DNA of 64,000 nt from positions 37,111 through 101,110 of the forward strand of contig NZ_NKTZ01000010.1 of assembly GCF_003207855.1 (NCBI RefSeq), in the 5' to 3' direction. This stretch comes from Komagataeibacter rhaeticus (GTDB lineage: Bacteria > Pseudomonadota > Alphaproteobacteria > Acetobacterales > Acetobacteraceae). The notes under the pieces are model-generated. The model was not told the origin of the DNA, ran no database searches, and saw only the letters and a list, made by a program, of their open reading frames with translations. Positions 8,581 through 18,361 of this stretch are shown here, one piece after another (the first letter of the stretch is position 1; every line of letters begins with the position of its first letter). Made by a program: the position numbers and the translations under genes.

Positions 8581-10326
8581 TCATGACGCCTGTAGCGTGA
8601 TTTCGGTATGATCTGGCGCAAAGATATGCTCCGCCAGCACAAGATTCGCGGCCGAAATGGGGAGCGAAATATAAAAACCCTGAATCCGGTCCACGCCAAT
8701 CGCACGCAGGATTTCCATCTGTCCGCGCGTTTCCACCCCGCTGACCGTAACGCTCTGCCCGAAGGCATGGGCCAGGCCGGACAGGTGGGCAATCACGTCA
8801 CGGGCCTGCTGGTCATGTTCGATTTCACGGACCAGCTTGCGCGAAATCTTGGCCTGCGTGAAACGGATGTCACGCAGGGCGGAAATGGGCAGGGTTGCCA
8901 GCCCGAAATCATCCAGCGCCAGCTGGAACCCCATGGCCGCCAGTTCCTGCAGGCGCAGCAGTACCCGGTCCGACCGGCGCCCGGCCACCAGCACGCTTTC
9001 CGATATTTCCAGCACGTAGTCGGACGCCTTGCTGCCCTGGCGCTTTATTTCGGCCTCCAGATCGTTCTGGAACCCGATATTGAGCAGGTCCAGCCGCGAG
9101 AGGTTGATGGTCAGGTTGGGATAGGTATTCAGCGTGTTGTTCCACAGCCGCATGTCATTCTGGAACGCCTTGACCAGGCGGGGGCTCATGGCCTGCGCCA
9201 ACGCCGCATCCAGGAACACGTCATGGAAGCTTTCCGCCGCCAGCAGCCCGCGCTGCGGATGGTGCCAGCGCAGCAGGGCCTCGATCTGGTCGCACCGGCC
9301 GGTGGCCAGGTTCAGGATCGGCTGGTAGTACAGCTCGAACTGGTCCTTTTCCACCCCCGTGCGGGCATCGGTCAGGATCTGGGCGCGTTCCAGCGCGTGC
9401 TGGTGCAGCGTGATGTCGAACATCCGCGCCTGATGGCCACCGGCGCGCTTTGCGGCATACAGCGCGATATCGGCGTTCTTCTGCAGTGATTCGGCGCTTT
9501 CCTGGCTGGCCACGGGGCTGACGCCAATGCTGCCCGACACGTTGACCATGGTGTTGCCCACCTCGATCGGGGCTTCAAGCTCGGCCAGAAGCTGGTCAAG
9601 GATATCCTGCAGCGGCCTTCTGGTCAGGGTATGGTCCAGGATCAGCGCGAACTCGTCGCCCCCCAGGCGGCAGACCGCGTCCTCCGGGCTGACCAGCGCC
9701 ATGAGGCGGGCGGAAATGACCTTCAGCACCACATCGCCCGCATGGTGGCCATGGATGTCATTGATCTGCTTGAACCCGTCCAGGTCGAACATGACCAGCA
9801 TGATCTCGCGCGTGATGTTCTGCGCCTTGTGCTCCACCGCCGTCTGCAGCACGTTGTTGAAGCCGCCACGGTTGAACAGCCCCGTCAGCGGGTCGGTGGC
9901 GGCAAGGGATTTCAGCCGGTCACGGGTGTTCATAAGCTCCGTGATCTCGAAACGCGTGGCCACGTAACCCTCGATCGCGCCAAGCGAATTGTGCTTGGGC
10001 ATGATGGTGGTGGCCACCCAGTACAGCGTCCCGTCCTTCGCCCGGTTGCAGATATTGCCACGCCAGATCTCGCCCGTGCGGATGGTACGGTACATCTGGC
10101 GGAAGAAGCTGGCGTCATGATACCCGGAATTGACGATCCGGTGCGTGGACCCCAGCAGTTCCTCACGCGGGTAGCGGCTGATTTCGCAAAAGCGGTCGTT
10201 CACATAGGTGATCACGCCGCGCACGTCGGTAATGGCCACGATCAGCACATTATCGACCACATCGGCCCAGAAATCGGAATCCTGGTGGGTCAGTGCGCGC
10301 AGGCGGTCATCGTGTTTGAGTGACAT
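8581..10326 (-). CDS. dgc1: PAS-GGDEF-EAL diguanylate cyclase
   Basis: 581 residues. A PAS domain (about 18-130) is followed by GGDEF (140-305) and EAL (320-560). The cyclase site is intact: FDLDGFKQIND at 180-190 and GGDEF at 222-226. The product-inhibition motif RxxD is replaced by SPED at 213-216. The EAL domain keeps EAL (349-351) and LDDFG (471-475), but it has QAKIS where KID is expected and VSGVET where EGVET is expected, so two catalytic acids are lost and phosphodiesterase activity is unlikely. It should therefore make c-di-GMP, the activator of cellulose synthase. GAGGGAG precedes the ATG. Gene order matches the A. xylinum cdg1 operon. Confidence 0.85.
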   Translation of the reverse strand: MSLKHDDRLRALTHQDSDFWADVVDNVLIVAITDVRGVITYVNDRFCEISRYPREELLGSTHRIVNSGYHDASFFRQMYRTIRTGEIWRGNICNRAKDGTLYWVATTIMPKHNSLGAIEGYVATRFEITELMNTRDRLKSLAATDPLTGLFNRGGFNNVLQTAVEHKAQNITREIMLVMFDLDGFKQINDIHGHHAGDVVLKVISARLMALVSPEDAVCRLGGDEFALILDHTLTRRPLQDILDQLLAELEAPIEVGNTMVNVSGSIGVSPVASQESAESLQKNADIALYAAKRAGGHQARMFDITLHQHALERAQILTDARTGVEKDQFELYYQPILNLATGRCDQIEALLRWHHPQRGLLAAESFHDVFLDAALAQAMSPRLVKAFQNDMRLWNNTLNTYPNLTINLSRLDLLNIGFQNDLEAEIKRQGSKASDYVLEISESVLVAGRRSDRVLLRLQELAAMGFQLALDDFGLATLPISALRDIRFTQAKISRKLVREIEHDQQARDVIAHLSGLAHAFGQSVTVSGVETRGQMEILRAIGVDRIQGFYISLPISAANLVLAEHIFAPDHTEITLQAS

Positions 10327-10358
10327 GGCTTATGGCTCCCTCTGTCGCCCTGAAGGGA

Positions 10359-12725
10359 TCAGGATCGGTTTGTGGTTGTCGTTGCTGCGGCCTCCCCGGG
10401 GGCCGTCGTGGACGTGTCCTTTCCTGTGGGTGAAGTAGCCGGCTGCGCGGCCGTGGCGGGTCTGGCGGGGCCGGGCTGGCCTTTATCCGGTGCGGCCTGC
10501 GCGCCGCCTGTCGCCCCCCCTGCCGCGCGTGCCGCCTCGATATCGCGGATCACGGCGGGTGCGCCGCCATGGCGCACCCATTCCTCCAGGTCACGCGGCG
10601 CCAGTGGCTTGGCGAACAGGTAGCCCTGCATCACGTCGCAGTTCAGCTGTTCCAGCAGGTCGCGCTGCTGCTCGGTCTCGACGCCCTCGGTCACCACGGT
10701 CATGCCAAGGCGCGAGCCGATGCCGATCACCGCCATGGTCACGGCCTGGGCATTGGTGTCGTATTCGAAATCGTTGATGAAGCTGCGGTCGATCTTGATC
10801 TCGGTCAGCGGCAGGCGCGTCAGGCGCGAAAGCGATGAATAGCCGGTGCCAAAATCATCCATCGACAGCCCGCAGCCCAGGTTGCGGATGGACTGGAGCA
10901 CCTCCTCGGTGTCGCTGCTGCTGTCCATCATCACGCTCTCGGTAATTTCCACCGTCAGGCGCGAGGGCTTGAGGTTGTGGTCCTTGAGCAGGGCGGCAAT
11001 ATGCTCGGGCAGCGCGCGGTTGCGGAAATGCACCGCCGACAGGTTGACCGCCACGGTCGGCACGTACACCCCGTCAGCATCCCATTTCACGATCTGGCGG
11101 CACGCTTCCAGCAGGGACCACCGGCCGATGGCCTCGATCTGCCCGGTTTCCTCCGCCACGGCAATGAAGCGGGAGGGATAGATGTTGCCCAGCGTGGGGT
11201 GATGCCAGCGCGACAGGGCCTCCACCCCGCTCAGTTCCAGCGTGTGGGTGCGCACCTGCGGCTGGTAGTGCAGCTGCAGCATGCCCTGCGCCAGGGAATC
11301 GCGCAGGGCGGAACCCAGCACCAGCCGGTCCTGCGCCACCTGGTTCTTTTCCAGGTTGGCGAAGCGGTATATGCCGCGCCCGTCTTCCTTGGCCTGGCGC
11401 ATGGCGGTATCGGCATGGCTGAGCAGGGATTCACTGTCCGGCCCGTTGGCGGGGAACGTGCTGATGCCAATGCTGCACGAGATGGAAAGCGTGTTCTGCC
11501 CGATCTGCAGCGGGCGGCCGATGGTATCGAGCAGGCTGCGCGCGATCTCCTCTATGCGCGGGCCATCGCAGTCGGGCACCACCAGCACGAATTCATCCCC
11601 GCCCGAGCGGCTGAGCACGTAGTCATCACGGGCAATGGAGCGGATGCGGGCCGCGATCTCGACCAGGAACTGGTCGGCATGGACATGGCCCAGCGCGTCG
11701 TTGATATCGCGGAAGCGGTCGATATCAAGCATGAAGATGGCCAGCGTGCGGTTGCCGGGCTGGGCGATCATTTCCTCCATCACCCGGTGCAGCGCGCCAC
11801 GGTTGAGCAGGCCGGTCAGCGAATCATAGCGGGCAAGCTGCGTCATGTGGGTCTTGGTGGCGTGCTGCTCCAGCGCCAGCGCGCAGAACGGCAGGCACGC
11901 ACCGACCAGCCGCTGCGGCCAGGCGCCCAGCTGGTTGTTCTCACGCAGGTACAGGGCGAAGATGCCCGTGATCCGCCCGTAAGCCGCCAGCACCGGGGCC
12001 GCGTAGCATGACTGCAGCCCCAGCGAGCGGCACATGGACTGGTAATTGTCCCATACCAGCCGCCCGGTATAGGACAGGTTGGCCTGCAGCTTCTCCACAT
12101 CGGAAGGCGAGGGTATGGTGGTTTCCAGCGCATTGCGGATACGCCGCGGCAGGGCGGGCGTGCAGATCACGCGCCAGGGCTGGTTGTCATCAAGCACCAG
12201 CATGGCGGCCACCGCGTTGGGCACGAAGGCTTCCACCTTGCGGCAGATCAGTTCGCCAATATCCTGTATCAGCATGTCGCTGGCCAGCGCCTGCAGCACG
12301 TCGTTCTGCAGGATCAGGATCTTGCGGCGCTGGCTTTCGTCCGTGACGTTCTTCATCACGCCCATGTAGTAGATCTGCCGCTTCGCCCCCTGCCCGATCT
12401 CCACCTTGGACAGCGAAAGCTCGCCACAGATGTATTCGCCATCGGCGCGGGTGAACTCCACCTCACGCGATGTGCCGACAATGCGGTTGTGGCCGGTTTC
12501 GCGGTTGCGGTCGATGTAGCGGTCGTGCTCGTGGCGCAGGCGGACGGGCACCAGGCAGTCCACGTTGCGGCCGATCACCTCCTCACGCGGGATGCCCCAC
12601 AGGGAAGCGGCGGCCTGGTTGTAGAAGATGATCTCGTTATCCTGGCCGATGATGACGGTGGCGTCGATCGCCTGTTCAAGGGCGGGCAGCAGGATTTCGG
12701 TCGTGAGCGCTGTAATCTCGGGCAT
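10359..12725 (-). CDS. pdeA1: Heme-PAS c-di-GMP phosphodiesterase
   Basis: 788 residues from the start MPEITALTTEIL, which has AGGAAAG upstream; a second ATG at 12752 overlaps the previous stop (ATGA) and would add nine residues. Order: PAS (about 15-130), GAF-like (145-290), GGDEF (300-460), EAL (470-720), then a low-complexity Pro/Ala/Thr tail. EAL catalytic blocks are all present: EALSRW, VNLSAVHF, EITES, MDDFGTGYSS, IKIDRS, TEGVETE. In the PAS domain His67 sits in HDRYIDRNRETG, which aligns with the heme ligand region of E. coli DosP, so this is probably an O2-sensing enzyme linearising c-di-GMP, as described for A. xylinum PDEA1. GGDEF is conserved and may bind GTP. Confidence 0.85.
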   Translation of the reverse strand: MPEITALTTEILLPALEQAIDATVIIGQDNEIIFYNQAAASLWGIPREEVIGRNVDCLVPVRLRHEHDRYIDRNRETGHNRIVGTSREVEFTRADGEYICGELSLSKVEIGQGAKRQIYYMGVMKNVTDESQRRKILILQNDVLQALASDMLIQDIGELICRKVEAFVPNAVAAMLVLDDNQPWRVICTPALPRRIRNALETTIPSPSDVEKLQANLSYTGRLVWDNYQSMCRSLGLQSCYAAPVLAAYGRITGIFALYLRENNQLGAWPQRLVGACLPFCALALEQHATKTHMTQLARYDSLTGLLNRGALHRVMEEMIAQPGNRTLAIFMLDIDRFRDINDALGHVHADQFLVEIAARIRSIARDDYVLSRSGGDEFVLVVPDCDGPRIEEIARSLLDTIGRPLQIGQNTLSISCSIGISTFPANGPDSESLLSHADTAMRQAKEDGRGIYRFANLEKNQVAQDRLVLGSALRDSLAQGMLQLHYQPQVRTHTLELSGVEALSRWHHPTLGNIYPSRFIAVAEETGQIEAIGRWSLLEACRQIVKWDADGVYVPTVAVNLSAVHFRNRALPEHIAALLKDHNLKPSRLTVEITESVMMDSSSDTEEVLQSIRNLGCGLSMDDFGTGYSSLSRLTRLPLTEIKIDRSFINDFEYDTNAQAVTMAVIGIGSRLGMTVVTEGVETEQQRDLLEQLNCDVMQGYLFAKPLAPRDLEEWVRHGGAPAVIRDIEAARAAGGATGGAQAAPDKGQPGPARPATAAQPATSPTGKDTSTTAPGEAAATTTTNRS

Positions 12726-12748
12726 CTTGGTACTGTCTTTCCTGGGTG

Positions 12749-13375
12749 TCATTCCGGGGTGGCCACGATCGCGCGCAGGCGGTCCGGGTCGAGAATGTGG
12801 ATGGCACGACGCTCACGCGAGATGAGCTTTTCACGGTGGAAGGTGCTGAGCAGGCGGCTCACGGTTTCGGTGGTCAGGCCAAGGAAGTCGGCTATGTCGG
12901 CGCGGGACAGGGCGGGGTCGACCGGCTTCAGTTCATGCGTGCCCATGCGCGTGCCCTGCCCGATCAGGAAGGCGGCCAGACGTTCGCGCGCGGTCTGGCG
13001 CCCCAGCATGAGCAGGCGGCTGTGCATGCCCACCAGCAGGTGGCACGCGCTTTGCAGCGACGCGGCACAGGCACCGGGCGACGTGTCATGCAGGTGGTGG
13101 ATCACCGGGGTGGGCACGCAGGTCACCTGCACGCCCCGCATGGCTTCGGCGCTGTAGGGGTAGCGGGCGCAGGGATAGCCGGGCAGCACGTCGCCCCTGT
13201 GGGCGAAGCCGATGATCTGCCGCCGCCCGTCGGGCAGGGACTTGAACAGGCGCGCCCCACCACTCACCACATGGAAATGCATGCTGGCGGGGGTGTTTTC
13301 CGTCATGAATTCCTGGCGTTCGGAAAAACTGCGTTTCAGTCCGTCGGTCGGAATGGGGAGCTGCGCAAAAGACAT
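12749..13375 (-). CDS. cdg1a: FixK/AadR-like CRP-FNR family regulator
   Basis: 208 residues. An N-terminal cyclic-nucleotide-type beta-barrel (about 25-115) is followed by a dimer helix and a C-terminal winged helix whose recognition helix holds TTETVSRLL, the E-x2-S-R pattern of FNR proteins. The cluster of N-terminal cysteines of true FNR is absent, so it more resembles FixK or AadR and does not itself carry an Fe-S cluster. It heads the operon: its stop overlaps an ATG of the phosphodiesterase. In A. xylinum the equivalent gene cdg1a was described as similar to AadR and FixK. The ATG at 13375 is preferred over a TTG 21 bases upstream. Confidence 0.8.
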   Translation of the reverse strand: MSFAQLPIPTDGLKRSFSERQEFMTENTPASMHFHVVSGGARLFKSLPDGRRQIIGFAHRGDVLPGYPCARYPYSAEAMRGVQVTCVPTPVIHHLHDTSPGACAASLQSACHLLVGMHSRLLMLGRQTARERLAAFLIGQGTRMGTHELKPVDPALSRADIADFLGLTTETVSRLLSTFHREKLISRERRAIHILDPDRLRAIVATPE

Positions 13376-14289
13376 GAATTTATTTCTGGTTTCCAACAGG
13401 ATTGCGGCTGTTTGTTATTCATGACACATTTTTGCCATAAGTTAATTTGTAAAATACATGCATAATAAATGCGGTATCATTCCTATATTTTCAGCATATT
13501 TTATTCTTTCATGTAATTATGAAGGACACACCCGCGTGAGCCACCAGCCATTAATGGTCACGACCGGCGTGCGCCCGACTGTATGATTGCGGTATAGAAA
13601 CAGTAATCATTACTGTTCCGGTCAATATCCGCACCACCAGCATCCCGCCTGCGGGGCGTGAATATTTGCACGCGCGCCGCACCGGTCGTACCGGCATGGG
13701 TCGGGGCCGCCATGGCGCGGTATGGCCCGGTCTTTCGCGGTCCGCCGGGTGGGGACCGTGCCTGTCCTGTCTCCCCTGCACCGTGGGGCAGGGACCTGTC
13801 CTGCCCGGTGCGTCCGTTGCGTTGCCTCGCCTGCCGCCACTTGGTAAACGAACCCGTGGCGTAAAGTTTATTTCCGCCCGCGCGGCAGTGATGCGGAACG
13901 GACTGGTCCTGAATGCCCGCGTGGTCAGCATTCAGACCATTGTGGTCCGGTCTATTCCAGTAATGTGCCGGTACGGGCTGCAAGTCGTCCGTCCATTATT
14001 GGGTCGCGCCCGTCCCGCATCCACCACCGGATGGCGGCACATGACACGGGAAGGGTCCATTCCTGCCTGTCTCATCTGCCAGCCATGAGTGCCAACTATC
14101 GTGCTGACAGTTTAAGATTTCATGAAAGCTTCATAAAATACACGACTGAAAAACATGCACGATCGCCCCGGGCAGCCGGGATAACAGGGTTAAAAAAATC
14201 CTGTTTTTTTCCCCATGCCGTGGGGGTCGTGGCACGGCGGCGCCCGCAGGGGGGTCAACACGGCGTGAGGCCCGTCCGGGCGGGCCGTT
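13376..14289. other. 914-bp region without a convincing gene
   Basis: The first 150 bases are AT-rich and probably hold the promoter of the c-di-GMP operon; I see no TTGAT-N4-ATCAA FNR box. Further on, an inverted repeat CTGAATGC..GCATTCAG lies at 13909-13935, and a weak hairpin AACAGG..CCTGTT with seven T residues at 14183-14210. Open frames here are short, lack family features and look like GC-rich chance frames. Confidence 0.5.
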
Positions 14290-15639
14290 TCAGCCCGTCA
14301 CGCCGCCCTTCGCGGCACCGGGCAGGCCGGTCAGGATCATGGCGGTGGCGGGACGGGTGGCGGCCACGTACAGCAGCTGCTGGGCTTCCAGCACGTTTGT
14401 GGCGGCGCGGCGGGCAATATCGCCCACATCCACGAACACCCGGCCAAACGTGCTGCCCTGCGCGGTATGCACGGTCATGGCGTACACCGCCTGCAGGTGG
14501 CCCAGGCCACGGCGGAACACGAAGCGGTGCTGCCAGCGCGCGCGTTCGGTCGCGGCCTCGGTTTTCAGGCGGCGTTCTATGGCGGCCATGTCGGCGCCGG
14601 GGCGCAGGATGGGCACCGGCGTCTCATCACCCGACAGGGTGCGCAGGATCACGTCATACACCGGCAGTTCCGTGGTCCATCCCGCCACCTTTGACGTGGC
14701 GGGAAAGGCATGGCGCAGGATACCGGGGCGGATGTCGGCAATCTCGGCTTCCTCGTTGGTGGCCACCACCACGCGGCGGCCTTCCACATCCAGCACCGGG
14801 GCGCGGGTGATCACGCGCTCGCCGGGCATGAAGGGGGTGGGCGTGTCACCGCCATGAACCCAGCGCCGCACGGTGCGGTTGACCGCCTCCACCCGCGCAT
14901 TGGTCCAGCACAGGTAGCGGAAGGCATCGCTGCTGGCGCGGAATTCATCGGATGTGAAGGCGCGCTGCATCCACGCATCGGGCGTGCGTGGCACGAACAG
15001 CCCCGCGCCATCATGGTGGCTGGCGCGGCACCAGGACCAGTCCATCGGCCCGCCCTGGCTTTCACGTATGGTGGTGGCGGCGGCCACAAGCGGGTTGCCC
15101 GCCGCCTGCCGCACCACGGTTTCCAGGTGGGATGCGGAGCGGATGGCGAATGACGGGCTGATCGCCTCCCCCACCGGGGGCAGCTGGGCCGGGTCGCCCA
15201 CGAACAGCACGAAGCGGTCGGGCACCAGTTCACGCACCCAGCGCATCAGCCCCGCGCCCACCATGCTGCATTCATCTATGATGATGACATCGGCCGTGAT
15301 CGGTTCCGGCCGGTCGGCGCGTTGCAGCACCTCGCGCCCGTCCTGCGCCGAGGGCTGGAGCGAAAGCACGTTATGGATGGTCCGGCATGGCGCCAGGCTG
15401 CCCACCCGCGCCCGCAGCACCGCCGTCGCCTTGTGGGTGGCGGCGGTGAACACCACTTCCGCCCCCTGCTTGCGCAGCGCGCGGGCGACGTGGCGCATGA
15501 GCGTGGTCTTGCCGGTCCCGGCATAGCCGGTCAGCAGGTGGGTCGCACAGGTGCCGCGCGCTGCCAGTATTTCCGCCAGCGCGCGTTCCTGGCACGCGGT
15601 CAGGACCGTGCGGGACATGGGCGGGGCCTGCTGGGGCAT
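14290..15639 (-). CDS. RecD2/Dda-like ATP-dependent DNA helicase
   Basis: 449 residues from MPQQAPPMSR. Superfamily 1B helicase: Walker A GYAGTGKTT at 38-46, Walker B IIIDECSM at 119-126, motif III GDPAQLPPVG at about 148-157, and C-terminal motifs YAMTVHTAQGSTF and LLYVAATRP. It lacks the N-terminal helix-hairpin-helix part of RecD2 and is closer in size to phage Dda, so a repair or replication-restart role as a stand-alone helicase is inferred. The open frame extends 450 bases upstream, but that part overlaps the divergent MFS gene and has no motif. Confidence 0.85.
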   Translation of the reverse strand: MPQQAPPMSRTVLTACQERALAEILAARGTCATHLLTGYAGTGKTTLMRHVARALRKQGAEVVFTAATHKATAVLRARVGSLAPCRTIHNVLSLQPSAQDGREVLQRADRPEPITADVIIIDECSMVGAGLMRWVRELVPDRFVLFVGDPAQLPPVGEAISPSFAIRSASHLETVVRQAAGNPLVAAATTIRESQGGPMDWSWCRASHHDGAGLFVPRTPDAWMQRAFTSDEFRASSDAFRYLCWTNARVEAVNRTVRRWVHGGDTPTPFMPGERVITRAPVLDVEGRRVVVATNEEAEIADIRPGILRHAFPATSKVAGWTTELPVYDVILRTLSGDETPVPILRPGADMAAIERRLKTEAATERARWQHRFVFRRGLGHLQAVYAMTVHTAQGSTFGRVFVDVGDIARRAATNVLEAQQLLYVAATRPATAMILTGLPGAAKGGVTG

Positions 15640-15949
15640 GGGGCGCGGTAATGGGCCATGGGGCCGGGCATGTTCCTTGGTCCGGGCGAAGGGGCGGGGT
15701 ATCGTGCCCTGTATGTAGGCCGCCCCACGCCGCCGGGCCAGTGCAAATGCACGGGGGCGGGCTTGACGGGTGGCGTGCAATCCTTTCACTGGCCGGTGCG
15801 TTCCCTGCCTGCCTGCCTTCCCTGCCTGCCGTGCCGGGACCACGCAGCGGGCAGGCCCTGTCCGTACGGCCTGCCGGACCTGAAAAACGGAGAATTCCGA
15901 TGCCCGCCCTTCCCCCTGCCCCGCGCGCCGGCGCGCCCGTGCCCCCGCC
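15640..15949. other. Divergent intergenic region
   Basis: 310 GC-rich bases between the helicase and the MFS gene. A clear ribosome site and ATG (GGAGAATTCCGATG, ATG at 15900) occur here, but they open a 41-codon frame that is not the MFS frame. No other feature seen. Confidence 0.4.
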
Positions 15950-17245
15950 ATGCGGCACCGCCCCCGTGGCCGCCCGGACGGGACGGGCACGGCCCCACCC
16001 GCGGCCGCCGCGCATGCGGGGCTGAGCGGGTTGGCCCTGTCCGCTGCCGCCTGGGCTGCGCGCACACTGCGTTCCCTGCGCCACCGCAACTATGCCATCT
16101 GGGCCTCGGGCGCCGTGGTGTCCAATATCGGCACATGGATGCAGCGCACGGCGCAGGACTGGCTGGTCCTGACCCAGCTGACCGCGCATGACGCCACCGC
16201 CATGGGCCTGACCATGGCCTTCCAGATGGCGCCGCAGGTGCTGCTGCTGCCCTGGACCGGCCATGCCGCCGACCGCCTTGACCGCCGCGCGCTGCTTATG
16301 CTGACACAGGGGCTGATGGGCGTGCTGGCGCTGGGGCTGGGCGCGCTGACCATAAGCGGGGCGGCGCGGTTGTGGGAGGTATGCGTGTTCGCCTTCATCT
16401 TCGGCTCGGTTGCCGCCTTTGACGGGCCGGCGCGCCACAGCTTTGTCTCCGAGCTGGTGCCCGTGGCCGACCTGCCCAATGCCGTGGCGCTCAATTCCGT
16501 CTCGTTCAACGCGGGGCGCATGCTGGGGCCGGTGGCGGCGGGGGCGTGCATTGCTGCCATCGGCACGGGGTGGGCGTTCGTGCTCAACGGGGTATCATTC
16601 ATTGCCGTGCTGCTTTCGCTTACCGCGCTGCGGGGGCGGGCCGTGCCCGTGCGCGCCAGCGGCAGCGGGCGCGACATCCTGGCCGGGTTCCGCTACGTGT
16701 GGGCCCAGCCCGACCTGCGGACCATGGTGGGGGTCCTGCTGCTGATCGGCATGTTCGGGCTGAATTTTCCCATCTTCATTTCCACCATGGCGGTGGGTGT
16801 GTTCCATGTGGGGGCGGGCGGCTACGGGCTGCTGACCACCGCCATGGCCGTGGGCACCATGGCGGGCGCGGTACTGGCGGCGGGGCGCGAACGGGTAACG
16901 CTGGCCACGGTGGAGGCCAGCGCGCTGTTTTTCGGGACCGGCGGCCTGCTGGCGGCCCTGGCCCCCGGCTATGCCCTGTTTGCCGCGGCCCTTGCACTGG
17001 TGGGGGTGGCCAGCCTTACGCTTGCCACCGGTTCCAACAGCTTCATGCAGCTTGCCGCCGCCCCCGCGATGCGCGGGCGGGTCATGGCCATCCGGCTTGC
17101 GGTCATCATGGGGGGCACGCCGCTGGGGGCGCCGGTCATGGGGTGGGTGGCCAACCATTTCGGCCCGCGCTGGGCGCTGGGGCTGGGGGCATCGTCCGGC
17201 TTTGCCGCGGCCCTGGTGGTCAGGCTGCGCAGGCGGCAGGGCTAG
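15950..17245 (+). CDS. MFS transporter (EntS/DHA3-type)
   Basis: About 431 residues with twelve hydrophobic segments. It begins to resemble family members at LRHRNYAIWASG, then NIGTWMQRTAQDWLVL, and has the loop motif GHAADRLDRR between spans 2 and 3. Such proteins export siderophores, drugs or other small molecules; the substrate cannot be read. The only in-frame start is the ATG at 15950, which has no good ribosome site, whereas a strong one serves an ATG at 15900 in another frame. A frameshift near the N terminus, in the sequence or in the gene, is possible. nagA converges on it 12 bases further on. Confidence 0.75.
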   Translation: MRHRPRGRPDGTGTAPPAAAAHAGLSGLALSAAAWAARTLRSLRHRNYAIWASGAVVSNIGTWMQRTAQDWLVLTQLTAHDATAMGLTMAFQMAPQVLLLPWTGHAADRLDRRALLMLTQGLMGVLALGLGALTISGAARLWEVCVFAFIFGSVAAFDGPARHSFVSELVPVADLPNAVALNSVSFNAGRMLGPVAAGACIAAIGTGWAFVLNGVSFIAVLLSLTALRGRAVPVRASGSGRDILAGFRYVWAQPDLRTMVGVLLLIGMFGLNFPIFISTMAVGVFHVGAGGYGLLTTAMAVGTMAGAVLAAGRERVTLATVEASALFFGTGGLLAALAPGYALFAAALALVGVASLTLATGSNSFMQLAAAPAMRGRVMAIRLAVIMGGTPLGAPVMGWVANHFGPRWALGLGASSGFAAALVVRLRRRQG

Positions 17246-17257
17246 GGCCTGCGGCGT

Positions 17258-18361
17258 TCAGGCCCGGCGGCGGCCTTCCACCCAGACCTCCTGCACCGTC
17301 AGGTCAGGGCCAAGCACCACCATGTCCGCCCGGCGGCCGGGCAGCAGCGCGCCCCGGTCATGCAGCCCCAGCCAGTTGGCGGCATGCGTGCTGACCAGTG
17401 CCGCCGCCTGTGGCAGGGATACCCCGGCCTGCAGCGCGTTGCGCAGCGCCTGGTCCAGTGTCAGCACACTGCCCGCCAGCGTGCCATCGGCCAGCCTTGC
17501 CACGCCATCGGCCACCATCACCTCCTGCCCGCCCAGCGTGCTGGGGCCATCGCCCGCCCCGGTGGCGCGCATGGAATCCGTAACAAACACCAGCCTGCTG
17601 CCCATGACCCGATGCGCCAGGCGGAACAGGGCGGGATGGACATGATGGGTGTCGAACACCATCTCGGCATAGGCGGCGTCGCTGCACATCAGCGCCGTGG
17701 CCGGTCCCGGCGCGCGCGCGGCAATGGGGGGCATGGCATTGAACAGATGGGTGCCGCCCACCGTGCCGCCGGGGCCGCAGACAAGGCAGATCGCCCGTTC
17801 CGTCTGGTCATGGTCGGCCAGCGTATGGCCGATATTGACCCGTATCCCGGCATTGACAAACGCCTGTATGGCGGCATCGGCATGTTCGATCTCGGGCGCA
17901 AGCGTCACCACCCTGACCGCCCCGCTGCGCAGCACGGCGGTCATGCGCGCAGGCCCCGGCACCTGCGTAAAGGGCGGCTGGGCGCCCAGCCTGTGGGGAT
18001 TGATGAATGGCCCCTCCAGATGCGCGCCGGGAATGGACGGCCCGCCATGGATGCCCGTGCGCATGACATCGGCCACGGCATACAGCGCATCCATGATGTC
18101 CGACCACGGCGCGGTCATGGTGGTGGGCAGCAGCGTGGTGGTGCCCTGCGCCATGTGGAACAGCGCCATGTGGCGGATCGCGTCCACCCCATCCATGGTA
18201 TCCGCCCCGCCACCGCCATGGACGTGGCCGTCAATGAAGCCGGGCAGGATGTAACGGTCAGGCACATGCGACAGGGGCCGCACATCGGCAATCATCTGAT
18301 CGAACATGATGCGGCCGGGCATGACCCGGTCGGGCAGTACGAGGTGGCCATCAATGTTCAC
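17258..18361 (-). CDS. nagA: N-acetylglucosamine-6-phosphate deacetylase
   Basis: 367 residues. It removes the acetyl group from GlcNAc-6-phosphate in amino-sugar catabolism and cell-wall recycling. Amidohydrolase landmarks in order: PGFIDGHVHGGGG near residue 50, GAHLEGPF near 115, NIGHTLADHD, GGTHLFNAM and VTDSMRATG. The start is GTG with AGGGAAC 10 bases before it. No nagB or kinase gene is adjacent; a palindrome about 50 bases upstream may be its operator. Confidence 0.9.
   Translation of the reverse strand: MNIDGHLVLPDRVMPGRIMFDQMIADVRPLSHVPDRYILPGFIDGHVHGGGGADTMDGVDAIRHMALFHMAQGTTTLLPTTMTAPWSDIMDALYAVADVMRTGIHGGPSIPGAHLEGPFINPHRLGAQPPFTQVPGPARMTAVLRSGAVRVVTLAPEIEHADAAIQAFVNAGIRVNIGHTLADHDQTERAICLVCGPGGTVGGTHLFNAMPPIAARAPGPATALMCSDAAYAEMVFDTHHVHPALFRLAHRVMGSRLVFVTDSMRATGAGDGPSTLGGQEVMVADGVARLADGTLAGSVLTLDQALRNALQAGVSLPQAAALVSTHAANWLGLHDRGALLPGRRADMVVLGPDLTVQEVWVEGRRRA

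Noticed and set aside
8581..10326. Bifunctional cyclase/phosphodiesterase
   Set aside because: Two catalytic acids of the EAL domain are replaced (KIS for KID, SGVE for EGVE), so only cyclase activity is claimed.
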